A DNA stretch of 64,000 nt from the NCBI GenBank assembly GCA_012932865.1, contig SAXG01000041.1:1-64000 (forward strand), given 5' to 3'. Shown piece after piece: positions 51,881 through 64,000 of the stretch. Position 1 is the stretch's first letter. The number at the start of each line of letters is the position of its first letter. A program made the translations under genes and the position numbers. The DNA is from Amylostereum areolatum (Eukaryota > Basidiomycota > Agaricomycetes > Russulales > Stereaceae). The notes beneath the pieces are model-generated. The model made no database searches and had not been told where the DNA came from. It saw nothing but the letters and a program-made list of their open reading frames with translations.

Positions 51881-54746
51881 CCTTAGGGCGCCCAAAGTTT
51901 GCTCATGAAGTGTATCCGCCCAATGGGCAGTTATTTCTCCAATCAAATTGCCTGTGTAAAGCCTTGGTGAAAAATACACGAAGAGGTTGGGGGACCGTCG
52001 TCTCTACGTCGGTCAAGGTCACATATATCATCAAGAACTTATCCAACGCCCAAAGGTTATTTTGCGGCGGGACACGTCAGGGTTGGCCATCCGGAAGAGG
52101 GACAGCTGGCACGTAAGCTTGCGTGGCTCCAGCAGGGGAAGGTGTTCTGGCAGCGTGAACGATCGTCAAGTCTTCTAGGCCGAAGTAGGGCTTGTCCTCG
52201 GTACTCGATGAGATCAACGCCAGCTAGTTGGACGCAATCTATGGGTGGATGGGTGGACATCGAAATTTTGACGAAGGTAGTCGGTTCGTTGTTATGTCGA
52301 AAGCCACTTCATGAGCGACCGCACAATGGAAGGAAAGCGAAGCGTACTAGATATGCGTTTGCGGAGCATCGGTGATGAGTGACGAGGGAGAATGATATCT
52401 TGTCGCCGTCTTGGAAATGCCGAAATTTGAGCACCGGAGCTGTACAATGCTGGAGGGAAGGTTGGAGTTTTCCGGTAGGTAGTACGGGAGAGTTAGCCGT
52501 GTTACTGGCGGTGGAGGTAGACGACGTTGAGGACTGGCGACGACTGCTGTGAACCAGCGCGCGGGGTGGCTAGTGGACCATGGTCTTCAGCTCCCGAGAT
52601 TTCTCCAAGTGCTTGTCTTTTGTCGAGAGGCAGGAAGTATGGGCGCGTCTTCGATAAGGCCAACACCGATCCGAAACGATCAACGTCGTCGAACACGGAG
52701 GAGAGAAAACGCGGTCGAGTTTAGAGGGACAGAAGAGCTCCAGCGGTTTTCGAAGAGCCTGAGACGTATGCATGCTCTCAGGGAAGCGGATGGGATAGAT
52801 AGAGTTGAAGCTCTTCTGAAGGACAAGTGAGTAAGAAACGTTGCGCGATCATAGGAGTGTACATACCACGTAAATAATTTCCCTCTCGGCATTTGTGAAA
52901 CCAATGACCACGATGAAGGTCTCGAAGACCGTGGGGTTATGGTGGTCCCGTGGAGATGGTGGGTTCAATCAGTCGACCGGAAGTGCCGTCGACGGGGAAT
53001 GGGACGACATAGAACGGGCGAAGTGATAGCATGTGTTCTCCTAGTAGAAAAGCATTGAGACGTGCGCTCGGATACAGATAAACAGAATTACGCACACTCA
53101 CGCGTAGGCCGCGATGCATCCGTACGCCATGGGAATGAACCAGCAATCTTGATATGTCATAGCGATGCGTTGAGGCGGAGTCCACGCCGTTTTCTTGGTT
53201 GCTCTTGGCTAAAATAGTACGAATGTCCGATGGTAGCCATTTTTAAGAGGGTGCGGGGGAGTCTGGAGGGTTGCGCGCCATACCGAGCCTCTAAACTTTG
53301 GAGGATAGGGGTAAGGTCAAGGTAAGCTGCAAGCGCCGAAGGCAACCGGCAAGCGCTGTGCCTATCGCCGGGAAGTCGCCGAATATTCACAGTCCGATGT
53401 ATGCCGATGTCGGCATCATCCTGACCTTTCCGTCCTTGTACATACTATACACATATCGCTCCGCTAAATCAAGTCACCGATTGGTGTGGTTTAGCGAGAT
53501 GGCGTATCGGACGAAAGAAAAACAGAGGTTTGTGCGTGTGGGAACTGAACAGCGGAGTTCGAAATCCGACGCGCGCTGCCAGACCCCATTCTCAAGTTCT
53601 CCTCCTCTTTTATGCATTCGTGTCCTACGCGTCTTCCCCGCCTGGAATCCCGATCCAAGCCCAACCGGGCTTCCCGGTTAAGTTCAAGAGCATGAATCTC
53701 AGAACCCCGCCACTAAGTCATGTCACCCGCAACGCGACTGTAAAAGCAGCAATTCGCGGTCAATCTTTTCGACATTGGACCTTGATTTCAAGCATCGCAA
53801 GCCATCGCCCACCTCCTCTGGAATGGGTTTCTCTGGTTGCACGTACATATCGTACATTGATAACATACTAATCGGATGGTGACCGTGAGGAACCTCGAGG
53901 ATCTTTGGACATGTAGTGCGGCGTCATATTTGGTTCGTTTCGTCCAGTCGTAACATTTTCCCTCGCGCAGAATGCTCGTGGTGCAGGTCATGTAATCTGG
54001 CGTATCATTTCCATTCCCCTCTGCGTATATCTGCCTGCCCGACTTTCCCCTTGCGTACATACGTCTGATTGCTTTCCCTTTCGTCGCTGTCAAAAAATTT
54101 TAAAAGATCATGTTCAGGCATTTCCTACGCGCGCTTTAGTGTTTACAAGGACCGAAGATGGCGCAGGATGCGTATGCCTTCCCAATGGTCAGGATGTAAA
54201 TGGCATTGATGCGGTAGTGGCCGGTTGTGGTAACAGAACGGCCATGACCGACATATTCGGCGCGTATGTTCTGCGTTTTCACTAGCTTTCCTTACCGACA
54301 TCGTTCAGATCATCTCGTGCTAGATTATTGTTTCAAGGTAAGTCTGTTTTATTCGATGGATGCACTGGCATTGACCGAGTCTAGTCCCCGCATTCTGTTG
54401 GTTTGGGACCTCAAACGTCCAGACATGACGTCTTCGGGCGTTCGACATGCGGCGACGGCGAGGACTACACGACTACATCTACCGTCGAATTCACGGCACA
54501 GGGCGTGGACATATCGATCTCATTCACACCTCGTTCCGTTTACGACCCCTTGCTTACGCCTCCGCGCTCTCGTCGCACTGGGCAACTTCGTCCGAACGCG
54601 TTGGAACACAGGGTACCGTACTAATCAAGGACACAGAAATGGATCGCGAGGTATGGAAATAAGTTCCTGGTACCGTATTATAAGTAGGAAGCCGAGAATC
54701 GTCAAACTTGCAGCCGGAAAGGGGGCGCTGCCATACACACAGACAG
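51881..54746. other. Unassigned 2.9 kb, fragments of possible genes
   Basis: Minus-strand exon-like pieces occur at 53095-53165 (AMTYQDCWFIPMAYGCIAAY before a GTGAGT) and 52860-52930 (VFETFIVVIGFTNAEREII before a GTATGT), and a C-terminal-looking frame ends at 52502. Plus-strand pieces at 54140-54270 (TRTEDGAGCVCLPNGQ..) and 54410-54620 also look partly coding. I cannot assemble either set into a gene or name a family; both may be decayed. Confidence 0.3.
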
Positions 54747-56915
54747 CTACTTCTCCTCGTAAATTACGCCATCGATGTCGCCGACGACCAGCATGCCGAT
54801 GCCTCCGAGTCCCGACGTGACGGTAATGTCACCGAGAAAGTGTTCCGAGTCGAGGTGCTCCCGTTGCTGACGCGGAAGAAAGGTATCCAGGCGAAAATTC
54901 GGGTGGTGATGGATGGTGTGTGGGAGGAGCGTTCCGGGAAGGCAGCAGAGTAGAGGAGGGTGCGATACGCCTGCCTTAGTGCTCTCTTGGCTGAGTTCTT
55001 CGAAGTAGGTCAGATCGCTGGCCGAGGAATGGAAATCCTTGGAACAGATACGTTCCAGAATGGTCTCTATTTCTTCAGATGTCCGAGGGAACCGTGCGCT
55101 GGCTGACGCAGTGCAAAGGGATGGGAGGAGGATATACGCTAGTGAGGCGTCGGTCGCAATGTGCGGGGAGGTGTCCCTGAGCAAACTCGTGGTGCAGGCA
55201 TAGGGTCCGTCCCGGAGGATTGCATCATCATCGGCTGCCTCCCCTACAGGACAAAAGCGAAGAAGAGTGCGCTTCAACATCTCCACGAACTTGACTTTCT
55301 CGGGTGCGATAGACATGGACGCGATATACACGGCTTCGACGGCCATGAGAGCAAGCATGCTTCGCGCCGTCACTGCGATCAGACCATCCTGGCCCTTTGA
55401 GAGGTGATCGAGGATGGGGACGACCTCGTCGTCGAGCGTGAGGTCGTCTATGGATCGGAAGAACACGGTCCTGGGCGTGTGCGGTTTGTCGCGGCTGGAG
55501 AAGCGAAAGGTGATGATCCGGAACGCCTCCATGCAGGCCTGGATAGAAGGGTCCATGTCGCCTTCGTGTGCTTCCGAGGGGACGACGTGGGACGAAAGGA
55601 TGGCGGTTATGACGGAAATGATCGGCGCAGAGTGGTCGGCGAGGTGTTTGAGCGCCGCTCTCGCCTCGCAGGGGAGAGTGTCGGCCTTGCCTGGAACAAC
55701 GCCGCAGGATGTAAGGAATGCAATCATCCCCCGGAGAAACCTCTTCTTGTCGTCCAAGTTGCGAAGTAAAGAGGCGAGGTCGATAAGCGCTACGGCATCC
55801 GCTTTGCGGAGTTTCCCATTCGCGCGCGCCCTGGCGGTGAACTCTCCCAGACACATTGGCTTGTAATATTTCGGATGCTCGTCGAAAAAGCTCTTGATCG
55901 GCCGTGACGAAAGCTTTGCCCGAATTCTGAGGGCGCCCCTGGCGATGAAGGTGATGATGAATGTGAGGACGTGGAATGCGCGCCAGATGACGAATGACAG
56001 GGGCGTTTGGTATGGACAGTCTCTCCAGATGAGAGGGCAGACAGTGAGGATCGCGTATGCAATCGACATGTACATCACCAGCCCGAACATCGAATCCGCC
56101 AGGAGTTCGTCGATCTCCCTTAGGTATTCGATGAATCCGATGAAAAAGAGGAAGACGGATATGTGGAGGAAGAGAGGCATGTTCTCTGCCACGGCGGTCA
56201 TGATGAAGCGTTGTGTTCCGAGGAAGGCGAGGGCGCGACGACGTCCGAGTGCGGATCCTGGAACGGGGAGCTCCGTGACGTCTTGTTCGAACATGCGGAC
56301 CCATCGTTGAAGCAAGGTCGCCGCTAGCGCGCATGTCACACTGAAGAAAAGGCTGTACATGAAGAAGAGGTTTGCTTTGAGATCCCGGGTTGGCACAGTG
56401 AAATGTTCTGGATGAGAGTTGAGGATGATTGAGTGGTTGTCAGAAGCGTTGGCCGTAAGTATGGTGGATATGTTTGTTAAAATGTGGATCATTCTTGTCT
56501 CCGGATCGGGTTTGAGAGACCGCCAGCTGTCGATGAAAAATCCCGACACCATGGCGGAGAAAAGGCCGGTCTAAATGAATCAAAGTTAGTCGAACAAGAG
56601 CCGTTAGGGGGGATGTTTGATACTCGAAGAAGGCATTTAACGTACGAAGACCAACACGCCGTCCAAGTCATTCTTCCACTTCTCAATAAATGCCTTGTCG
56701 AACGATGCATGAGATATATGATAGGTCTTCCAAACCCAATCGACATCAGCTTCAGCCTCAGAATTTACATCGGTTGCGTGGGGGAGAGACTCTCCTATAT
56801 TGTGGGTGTGAGCGCCCACAGCATCACGGTGGAGATACGGGGAGTAACGCGCCTTGTCTGCTAGAAGCCATAGGGACGGACGGAGAGTAGTGAGAGTAAG
56901 GATCGGACGACACAC
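54747..56915 (-). CDS. DUF6535 membrane protein 2 (intact domain)
   Basis: Exon 56570-54747 is open for 608 codons and is preceded, across a 75-base intron (56645-56571, GTACGT..TTTAG), by an exon carrying VWKTYH and FDKAFIEKWKNDLDGVLVF. The join reads VLVF-TGLFSAMVSGFFID, the DUF6535 core. Membrane segments follow (NLFFMYSLFFSVTCALAATLL, PLFLHISVFLFFIGFIEYL, GLVMYMSIAYAILTVCPLIW), then DCPYQTPLSFVIWRAFHVL and a long soluble region. The 5' exon frame extends to 56915 but contains no ATG, so the true start is in a further upstream exon I could not define. Function unknown. It is the working paralogue of the frameshifted copy at 40953. Confidence 0.8.
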
Positions 56916-56927
56916 TCAAGTCGCATT

Positions 56928-57098
56928 ATAAACCTTGGGAACATGAGGCGGTGCGAATGCTCCGCGCGGTAAGGTGACAAGCACCTCGAGTGCATGTTGT
57001 AAATGAGCGTTAAATCTTGGGAACATGAGGCGAATCATCCGGTGCGAATGCTCCGCGCTGTAGGGTGACGAGCACCGCGGGTGCATGTCGGGAATGAG
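56928..57098. repeat. Imperfect tandem repeat, about 75-90 bases, two copies
   Basis: Two adjacent copies share TTGGGAACATGAGGCG, GGTGCGAATGCTCCGCGC, GGTGAC(A/G)AGCACC and GTGCATGT; the second copy has an extra AATCATCC. The array sits directly upstream of the first recognisable exon of DUF6535 gene 2. Confidence 0.75.
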
Positions 57099-58195
57099 GA
57101 TCGGAGCAAATGTGCGGACCTGCCACCACCCAGCCTTGAGGCCTGTAAAAATGCCTCCAAAGCGACTGGCGGAAACAGCAAGAAGGTATGTGGACAAGAT
57201 GATATCAAAACCTCATACCGATAATCGCGCTGTCGTGTAACCAAATGTCCCATTTGGAAGCTGGCCGGAAGACTCGTTGTGACGGAGGGGAGGCGAAAGG
57301 GTGTAATGCTTTCGGCGGTGGAAGCGCAATACTTCACAGCTCGAAAGCTCCGAGGTGAACGGTGACCTCTAGTAGACGCTAGACCTAAGCAGAACAAAAT
57401 CGAGGTTCATTAGCTGGGTACCCCTTCACCGGGTTCAATCCAGCGATGCTCTGAACGATCGGCCGGTCGGAATACATTCGGAATGAATCACTCTCGCTCT
57501 GCGAGATTCCCACAAAGATACGTACTTTGTTGCACCTCGGGATTGGATCAGTTCAAGACCACAAAATATACCTATAGCTTGAGTCATCGTTGGGGATTGA
57601 TTGCGCGTGGTTGGCACTTGGTCGTGATTAAAGGCCACGTATGCTTACACATGCAGTGGCGAGCGTCCGGTATCTTGCAGATCGACCAGAATATTGTCAC
57701 AGGTTATGAAGTAGTTTGTACGGACAAGAGAAGAGCGTGCCAGTCGAACGACTCGGAGAGTCGGAATGCCGAAGCTCGAACGAGATGAAGACTGTCGAAG
57801 CCGGAGCTCCGGAGCCGATATTTCCGGGTGACGGTATTTGCCGGCCGTCCGGCCGTAGCTCCGAGCCCGGTTCGACAGGGTTCGACCTTCCACGCGGCGA
57901 GCTACTTACTTACATATCTTCGTCGTTAGAACTTAGAGGGGCGAGTCGAAATACTGTATTCAAACAGTCTCGCACATAACGAGCAGAAATACGTCTATCT
58001 GGCCAAGGAGACCTTCGCTGCTCACGAGTAATGACCGCCCGCTTGTTGCGTACTGGCGAATGGGACAAACTTCCCCCATGGAAAGCGGTTAAACCTGTAC
58101 GTACGGCGCTCGCAGCCTTCTCCTATTCACTACTCTATGCAGCCAACTTACACGTGCGTATCTGAATAAAGGACATAGAAGCAGATTGCTTAGGA
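57099..58195. other. Intergenic, no gene recognised
   Basis: Divergent spacer between DUF6535 gene 2 and the kinase-like gene. No gene or RNA gene seen. Confidence 0.35.
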
Positions 58196-58930
58196 ATGAC
58201 ACACGAAAAGAAATACTATAAGACGATGAACCAAGCCGGGGATCCTGTATGGATCAAACGCAACACCGTGTCCAGCGAATGGCAAACAAACCGCTTTGGG
58301 GAGACAATCGTTCCGCTGATGCCCATGGAATGTCTCAAGAACGAGCTTAAAGCGATGGATTTCATCCGTCGCCACACCGACATCCCGCTCCCTTCCGTAC
58401 GCAGCGCGTTCGAAGACAACGAGCGTTTCTACGTCATCCTCGACCACGCCCCCGGCATCGAGCTCGCAGACCTTCCCGAGGACAAGAGAACGACAGCTAT
58501 CGCGGAGGTCGAGAAATATCTCGCCACACTCCGCGAGCTGAAGTCGTCGAAGATGGGCGCGCTCGACGGGCCGACGTGCTTGCCACATCGCTTGGCCATA
58601 GCTTTCCCCCGGGAGGAGCAGGAACGCGGGCTCGCGTTTAGACCGGACGTCCCCTACGAGCTCGTCTTCTGCCACGGCGACCTCTCCCAACACAATGTGC
58701 TCGTCGATGAGGCCACGCTCAAGGTGACCGCGATCCTTGATTGGGAGTACGCAGGCTTCTACCCCAAGGAGTTCGAGGGTCTGTTCTACAAGAGGAGGGG
58801 CCCATCGGGGGCAATCGGAGATGAGGTGAGCGATGTTCCGATGCTTTTAGAGATGTTGAAGACGTGCACGATATCGTCGGGAGAGGGTGGCGAGCTGAGA
58901 AAACCAACGGACTCTGATGGCATAGAGTAG
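58196..58930 (+). CDS. Aminoglycoside phosphotransferase-fold protein
   Basis: An intronless gene of 244 residues with a clear ATG. The fold is that of APH/choline-kinase-like enzymes. The N-lobe contains KNELKAMDFIRRHTDIPLPS, YVILDHAPGIELADLPEDK; the catalytic loop is FCHGDLSQHNVLVD (HGD..N) and the metal-binding motif is AILDWEYAGFYPKEFE. Fungal members are mostly of unknown substrate; antibiotic resistance should not be inferred. The protein is shorter than usual between the two lobes (the common GP..PSRP segment is reduced to DGPTCLPH), so either a compact variant or one with an internal deletion. All the catalytic residues I expect are present. Confidence 0.85.
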   Translation: MTHEKKYYKTMNQAGDPVWIKRNTVSSEWQTNRFGETIVPLMPMECLKNELKAMDFIRRHTDIPLPSVRSAFEDNERFYVILDHAPGIELADLPEDKRTTAIAEVEKYLATLRELKSSKMGALDGPTCLPHRLAIAFPREEQERGLAFRPDVPYELVFCHGDLSQHNVLVDEATLKVTAILDWEYAGFYPKEFEGLFYKRRGPSGAIGDEVSDVPMLLEMLKTCTISSGEGGELRKPTDSDGIE

Positions 58931-59058
58931 ACGAGCTTAGCTTTCCTCCTGTTTACTTACATAGAGTCTGGCACGGTATCAATGTTATCGATTATGAGGT
59001 AGCGTACAGGTATCATTTCTCAAGTGTGTCAAAAAAGTACAACGCTCGATGGCCATGA

Positions 59059-60845
59059 TCAAACTTCTTCTACCTTGCCCACGGGCCCGTCCGTTGGACT
59101 CTCAGTATCACCATTACTCGACGCGTTGTCGCCGCGAAGGGCGATGGAGATCGACACCATTCTGTCAAGTGTATGAGATGCGTGGGTGTCGTGCTCGAAT
59201 CGAATGCTCGTCATTGGGCGTTGGGGACCGTCAGCCCAGTCGAGAAGGCTTGATCTAAAGGGAACAAGTGAGACGCGCTCGAAAAGCGCGGATAAGAAAT
59301 AGGATCACGTACCTGTAACGGGTGTTCGCATCGTAGTCGAAGAGCGATCTGTACATGCGCGTTGCACATACGGTCCTGAACCGTGCGGAGATGTCAGCCT
59401 TCCAAGCCAACCTGATATGGCGAGCGAAAGACGCACATAACGGCGACTAAAATGGGAGATTGGTTTAGCGGAAGCGCACGAAATGGTAGTAGAGACGCAC
59501 GTTCGAATGGCTGGAACATCTAGGGGGATGTTGTCAGCGGTTGCATATCCCCAGATATCGGTGACGATCACGGCTCCGCCACTCACCAGGTTCCACGGAT
59601 CTAAAAGAAAATGATATCAAGAGTGGGGGTAGGGAAAACTCGACTGAATAAACTCACCTCCGAGGTTCAGTGCGAGGAAGACCTGTCAGAAGCCACCCAT
59701 TAGTACGCAGGACGATGTGAATAAAAACAGCTGCTCACGACGCTCGGAGTTTCAGCGAGGGTCGCAACAGCGATCCAAACAATGCCCTGTCAAGGCATAG
59801 TCAGCACTGGACGAATACCGCGATACAGTTCCAGGCGTTTACCTGGCGATACAAAAAGCCACAGAGGCCAAACTTACGCGCTTCTTCCATCCGCCAAAGC
59901 CCTAGGAGCATGATGACGAGTAGAACGAGGTCTGATATCAGAATCCCTGCAGCACTGACAATACATTTGTATGTGCTTTCTTCGGACGACAGACATGCGC
60001 CCAAGACGGGGTCGTATTCAGCCTTTGCCTGGGAGATCACCGGTCAGCACGGAAATGGGACGAGCACTCTCGCACAGACACATACAAGGAACAGATCTGT
60101 TCCGTGTGCGTGAGCTTCCGTTTCAATCGTCATGAATGAGAGAGACCTACATCTTATGTTGAGAATCACGCTGATGACTAGGACGCTGTACGAGATACCC
60201 ATGATCCATCTGTTGCATTCCCAGATGGCTTTTCTGGGGACGACGTGGGTAAGATGTTATGAATCGTACGCAGGGCGGAGCACCTACATTCGAAGGATGA
60301 TGATGATGGAAGCCAGGGCCAGAGAAATGTATGCGGACGTCAGAAACACGATGAACGTTGCCTAATGATACTAGAATGAAGGTAAGCTCGGTGCGGATCG
60401 GGATGAAGTATTCACCTTGCAGTTTCCTATTCACCTTCCCGTCTTCTTCGGCGAAGAGAGTGAAAAACTGCGACAAGAGCGCTGATGCGACAACCCGAGT
60501 AGACCTAAGAATGAGGTTCGCTTGCGCGCCCCATGTTTCGTACACGACGAGGACGCACCCATATCGTCCACTTGTACGGACGTTTTCCTCGGATGACACT
60601 CCATTCGTAGTTGAAGGTCGACACGAACTCCCATCTGTGCGAACGTCATCAGCGCTCCAAAACGCGGCGAGATGGGACAACCTTACAGGACGATTCCGCC
60701 GATGACATGGATCAACTTGGTTACAACGACTGTGGATTGCAGCGCGCGTGGGTAGACGATCGCAAAAGAGGATAGGTGAAAGATACTCACGAGCGCTGGA
60801 GATTTGTCGTTGAAGTTCCTTGACAGTCGACAGTGGGGCGGCCAT
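59059..60845 (-). CDS. Seven-helix membrane protein, basidiomycete family
   Basis: A gene of about ten small exons on the minus strand. From ATG 60845 (MAAPLSTVKELQRQISSA) it passes through LHVIGGIVL-type hydrophobic sequence, the family hallmark WEFVSTFNYEWSVIRGKRPY (near 60590-60650), ISALV, ATFIVFLTSAYISLALASII (60300-60365), AIWECNRWIMGISYSVLVIS (60175-60235), KAEYDPVLGACLS, ISDLVLLVIMLLGLWRM (near 59890-59950), GIVWIAVATLAETPSVV, VFLALNL, DPWNLMFQPFE, VAVM and ATRMYRSLFDYD, and ends with a Ser/Thr-rich tail at TGA 59059. Introns use GTGCGT, GTGAGT and GTACGT donors. This is the widespread Agaricomycete predicted seven-helix family with the (W)EF..DYEW motif. Function unknown. No lesion seen, though borders are approximate. 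Confidence 0.75.
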
Positions 60846-62714
60846 GCTGGAGGCTGGGGCATGGCGAGCGTCGTTCATCCATGGCTTTATACACGTTGCG
60901 GTCCACATACTATGGAAGCCTGTCACCGGATGTGCGCTTCCAGTGACGCACGCGGTGCTGTGACCATCCGGAAGAAACTGGACTGAACACGGCATGCGCT
61001 TTCTGGACTCGGATGTCATGGACACGGGAACTTATCTTGCACGCGGATGTATGGCCCGAGGACATTCATTCAGGAAGTACATACCCCAATTTGACGAGGA
61101 CCATGGCGTGTTTGGGTTTATGTCTACGGATATCAGTTAGAACCGGAAGACCGATCAGACTTGAGCGATGGCGGAGTCGCCTGGGGACACAGCATGCGTG
61201 AAGATAAGGAAACGATGTGGCACTAGAGGGGAGATCAATCGAGTAGTAGCGCAAGTGGCGGGGTAAAAAGCATGTCGTAGCTTACAATTGTTACTTGTAT
61301 TTGCTCTGGAGCGAAAAGAACGATTGCAGCGAGTTGAAAAATGCATGAGTGCTCTCACGCGACGGAGGAGCAACACCACGTGCCAATGGCATACCCAGTA
61401 CTTACCCTTGCACAGCAGTCGGCCGAGAAACAGGGCCCTTGAGTGCCGCTTGAGCGGGAGTTGGAGACCGGGTTCTTCGCAAGGGCAAAGATGGGCAGGC
61501 TGTGCATGATGTGCGAGTGAGTAGTCCTCCTCAGGCCAATCTTGGATTCCCGACCCCGTCCTCGTCAGCGGATCAATACTGACTGTATACATATATGTAC
61601 AGGCTCACCGCGCGCAGGCCCGACTCCGAAGTCGCCTGGCTATGCTCGTGGAAAACCAGGTATGGAACTGAATGCATCGCGGCCACGAATCGAAGCTGTT
61701 GGTGTCAGTGCTGTTCGACTTCGAATACTAAGGACCCATCCCCGAAACAATAGGCCATCGACATAGCCAGATAAGACAAGGACCGTCTGGGTCGCTGTGT
61801 TCGTAGAGGAATACGTGATATATTTTGGGCCGCGCAGATGGTCAAGGGAAAGTTGACTGAAGAAAACAAAGGTAGCATCGACAGGGCCTGGAATACACAG
61901 ACATTGATGACGTGTATGTGCTGACACTCTGAAGGGAAAGTCGGATTGTTGTAGGTGGAGAGAACATCGCGCATATCGTCTGCGACTTGGAGGCGCGGTA
62001 CGTCCTCGAGGAGCGAACGGGCGAGAACACCGCGCTCCTATGAGTCCTATCCAGCGCGCCCATAACGGCCAACAGCTCTCTTCACACCGCATGTTTCCCA
62101 TCAGGCCTTCGCGGACGACTCGCAGGAGATGGCGTGGTTTCATGACACCTGACGATCGAAGGTCTTGGTCCGAGAGGCCTCCGATGCCAGCAACGTCCAT
62201 TGGTCTGAAACTCTGGGTCTGGATGGAACCGCCAGCCATCGATCCGGAAAGACGGCGATCGGTGCGAAGCCGTCCAACGTCCTTCCGACAGTCCACCAAG
62301 GCCCTATGACCGACTGGGGAGCCACCTTCAACTGTCTTGAGGGGAGGTATCCTACCTGGGCCCTCCACTTTTGCGCTCGATACCGAGACACGCCAACAAT
62401 ACCCTGTGAGAGGATGTAACAGGCGTGGTGCCGGTGAGAACGAGGACGATCCCATAAGCCTTCGTCGGCGGACGCAGGTACGTGGTAGCGGAGGGGTGAA
62501 TTGAATGGATGGTTGGGTACATGGGTGACGAGGATAACGTTAGAAGTTGAGCCGGAAAAGGGGCGATGAAGGAAGCAAGGAACGAGTTTGGCGCATGGAT
62601 GACGAAGACGACGTCGGTGATGGGCAGTTTGTGTGGGGTGATGATAATGACCTGACTTTTGCGGATGTCGAAAACACGGCGCACTTGATGCGAACTAGGA
62701 GTGCTGAAGGAGCT
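60846..62714. other. Unassigned 1.9 kb
   Basis: Minus-strand frames are long here (for example 61640-62455) but none shows family motifs or a consistent exon chain. It could be an additional fast-evolving or decayed gene upstream of the seven-helix gene. Confidence 0.3.
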
Positions 62715-63826
62715 CAGGGAAAATCCTCCGTGCAAAATCGGTGCTAAACCCTGCAAAATTAGCTCTTTAGCAGATTTGTCGGTTTAGTGACTTTAGCTAG
62801 GTCCCCTGCATATTTAGCACTAACCTCGTGCGAACTCTCAGCAAAATGACCGCAAAATGACCGCTAATAACCTCCTTATATATGCTCTAATTGATCATAT
62901 CGCTCTTGCTTATTCGCACAAAAGGAAGTAAGAAGAAATCATCATATCATTGTGGTGGGTAGGTCATAGTACGTAATGTACTAAGTAGCCTACAGTATCT
63001 GCGGGTAGCTGTACATCATCGTGTCACCAAACCCCCTCCCCTATCCACCATACTTCGTCCAGTATGTCACCTCCGTCACCCACGCGATCTTGCGTTGTGC
63101 CACCATACCCGCTCGTTGCTCCAACACCATCCTGCGTGAGATCCCCACTCTACGACTATACCAGCTGTTGCACGTACAGATACTAGGGTACCTATAAATA
63201 AAATGATGAGTGACGGAAAATACGGCACGAAACGGCACTATTTAGTACTCACCAAAGCATCGCTAGCTTATGCTCAAACTTGCACCGAGATTGACCCCCG
63301 CACATGGGCTGTAAGAGTGATGAGAAAAGAAGGATATGAACGGAGTGGAGACATACCACTAGCCCTAGTGACTCCGAAGCTGTGACGCTGTCAACCCTCT
63401 CGCGCGTCGTCCTTGTCAACTGTCAATGGCCCACGCACGGGCCACTGTTACCCTCATCAGCCAACTCGCGCGTAAAGGAATGTTATATGTAATGTGTCGG
63501 GTCACTTGACGGAGTGACGTTGAGGAGAGAGTAAGAAGAGAAAGGTGGCGTCAAGAGACTGCCAGCGGAAGGAAGTGGTGGTTGAAGAAAACGCAAAGTC
63601 GTCGACTCGTCTCGCTGGCAACTCAAGTGAACGGGGGAATTCACACGGTGTAGTCTAGCCAATCACAAGTGCACGGTGCTGTGCGGTGAGCCGTGAGAAC
63701 CTTTCGAGTGAGCAGACGAGAGCGTGAGAACGCTCCCAGAAGCATTTGCGAGCCGTTTGCATGATTTTGTCAGGCCCTGCTAATTTAGCGATTTTTGCAA
63801 GGTATTTGCACGGTAGGGTTTTCCTG
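62715..63826. mobile_element. CAGGG-ended non-autonomous element, hAT-like
   Basis: 1,112 bases between imperfect terminal inverted repeats: the left end begins CAGGGAAAATCCTCCGTGCA and the reverse complement of the right end begins CAGGAAAACCCTACCGTGCA, matching at 17 of the first 22 bases. Sub-terminal regions at both ends are dense in GCAAAA and TTAGC motifs, as expected of transposase-binding repeats. No coding frame for a transposase. The CAGGG start suggests hAT, but I do not see an 8-base target duplication. Confidence 0.6.
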
Positions 63827-64000
63827 ATGAGGGAGAGCGACGCGTGGAATACGTTGATGTACGTGAAGGGCAGTAGGTGGATGAGACTGATGGCAGTGCT
63901 CGAACGTCGAAGGGCTGTAACCTGTAAACAAGCATGAAAAAGAAGCCCAGGCGACAAGACGAAACGGCCCACCTATGGAAAGTCTGAAGACCTGACGCAT
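63827..64000. other. Right edge of window
   Basis: Only 174 bases; no gene can be called. Confidence 0.3.

Noticed and set aside
57410..57460. tRNA T-arm-like GGGTTCAATCC
   Set aside because: The flanking bases do not form a T-stem and there is no D-arm or acceptor stem at the right distance. No tRNA gene was found in the window.
58196..58930. Antibiotic-resistance gene acquired from bacteria
   Set aside because: APH-fold proteins are common in fungi, and base composition and codon use match neighbouring fungal genes; there is no sign of transfer.

Overview
The window is fungal nuclear DNA, almost certainly from an Agaricomycete (mushroom-forming basidiomycete). The reasons are short GT-AG introns of about 50-65 bases in nearly every gene, families that are mostly basidiomycete-restricted (DUF6593, DUF6535, a WEF..DYEW seven-helix membrane family), a Zn2Cys6 regulator and a chromodomain Ty3-type retrotransposon. 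The first bases are degenerate CCCTAA-type repeats and the rest has the look of a subtelomere: duplicated families, pseudogenes and transposons. All calls come from reading the sequence; no database search was possible.

Left part (1-13 kb): telomere-like repeats, long gene-poor stretches, a split YCII-like gene, a decayed cupredoxin-like gene, a frameshifted arylamine N-acetyltransferase, then three DUF6593 genes in a row (8956, 10249, 12216) with a GST pseudogene between the last two. The middle (13-31 kb) has two intact etherase/UstS-like GSTs (13422, 25086), an F-box-like pseudogene broken by a 7.1-kb self-priming chromovirus (15344-22437) and by an 833-bp inverted-repeat element (22583-23415), a second inverted F-box-like pseudogene (28.8-30.1 kb) that preserves both empty target sites, and three further DUF6593 copies. 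30.46-32.04 kb is a segmental duplicate of 49.07-50.55 kb; each copy carries a DUF6593 gene.

Right part (33-64 kb): a carboxylesterase with a premature stop, a large acidic two-helix membrane protein, a small single-span membrane protein, a frameshifted DUF6535 gene and its intact paralogue, a BTB gene, a complete Zn2Cys6/Fungal_trans regulator, a third GST, an APH-fold kinase-like gene, a seven-helix membrane protein and a 1.1-kb CAGGG-ended element.

The genes do not form an obvious pathway. The unifying theme is duplication followed by single-base decay: intact and broken paralogues sit side by side for DUF6593 (7 copies), GST (3 intact, 1 broken), DUF6535 (1 intact, 1 broken) and the F-box-like family (2 broken). 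The most unusual object is the retrotransposon. Its predicted transcript begins with ten bases complementary to its own primer-binding site, and that start is followed by about 1.35 kb without a single ATG, which is nonetheless almost entirely open in the Gag frame.
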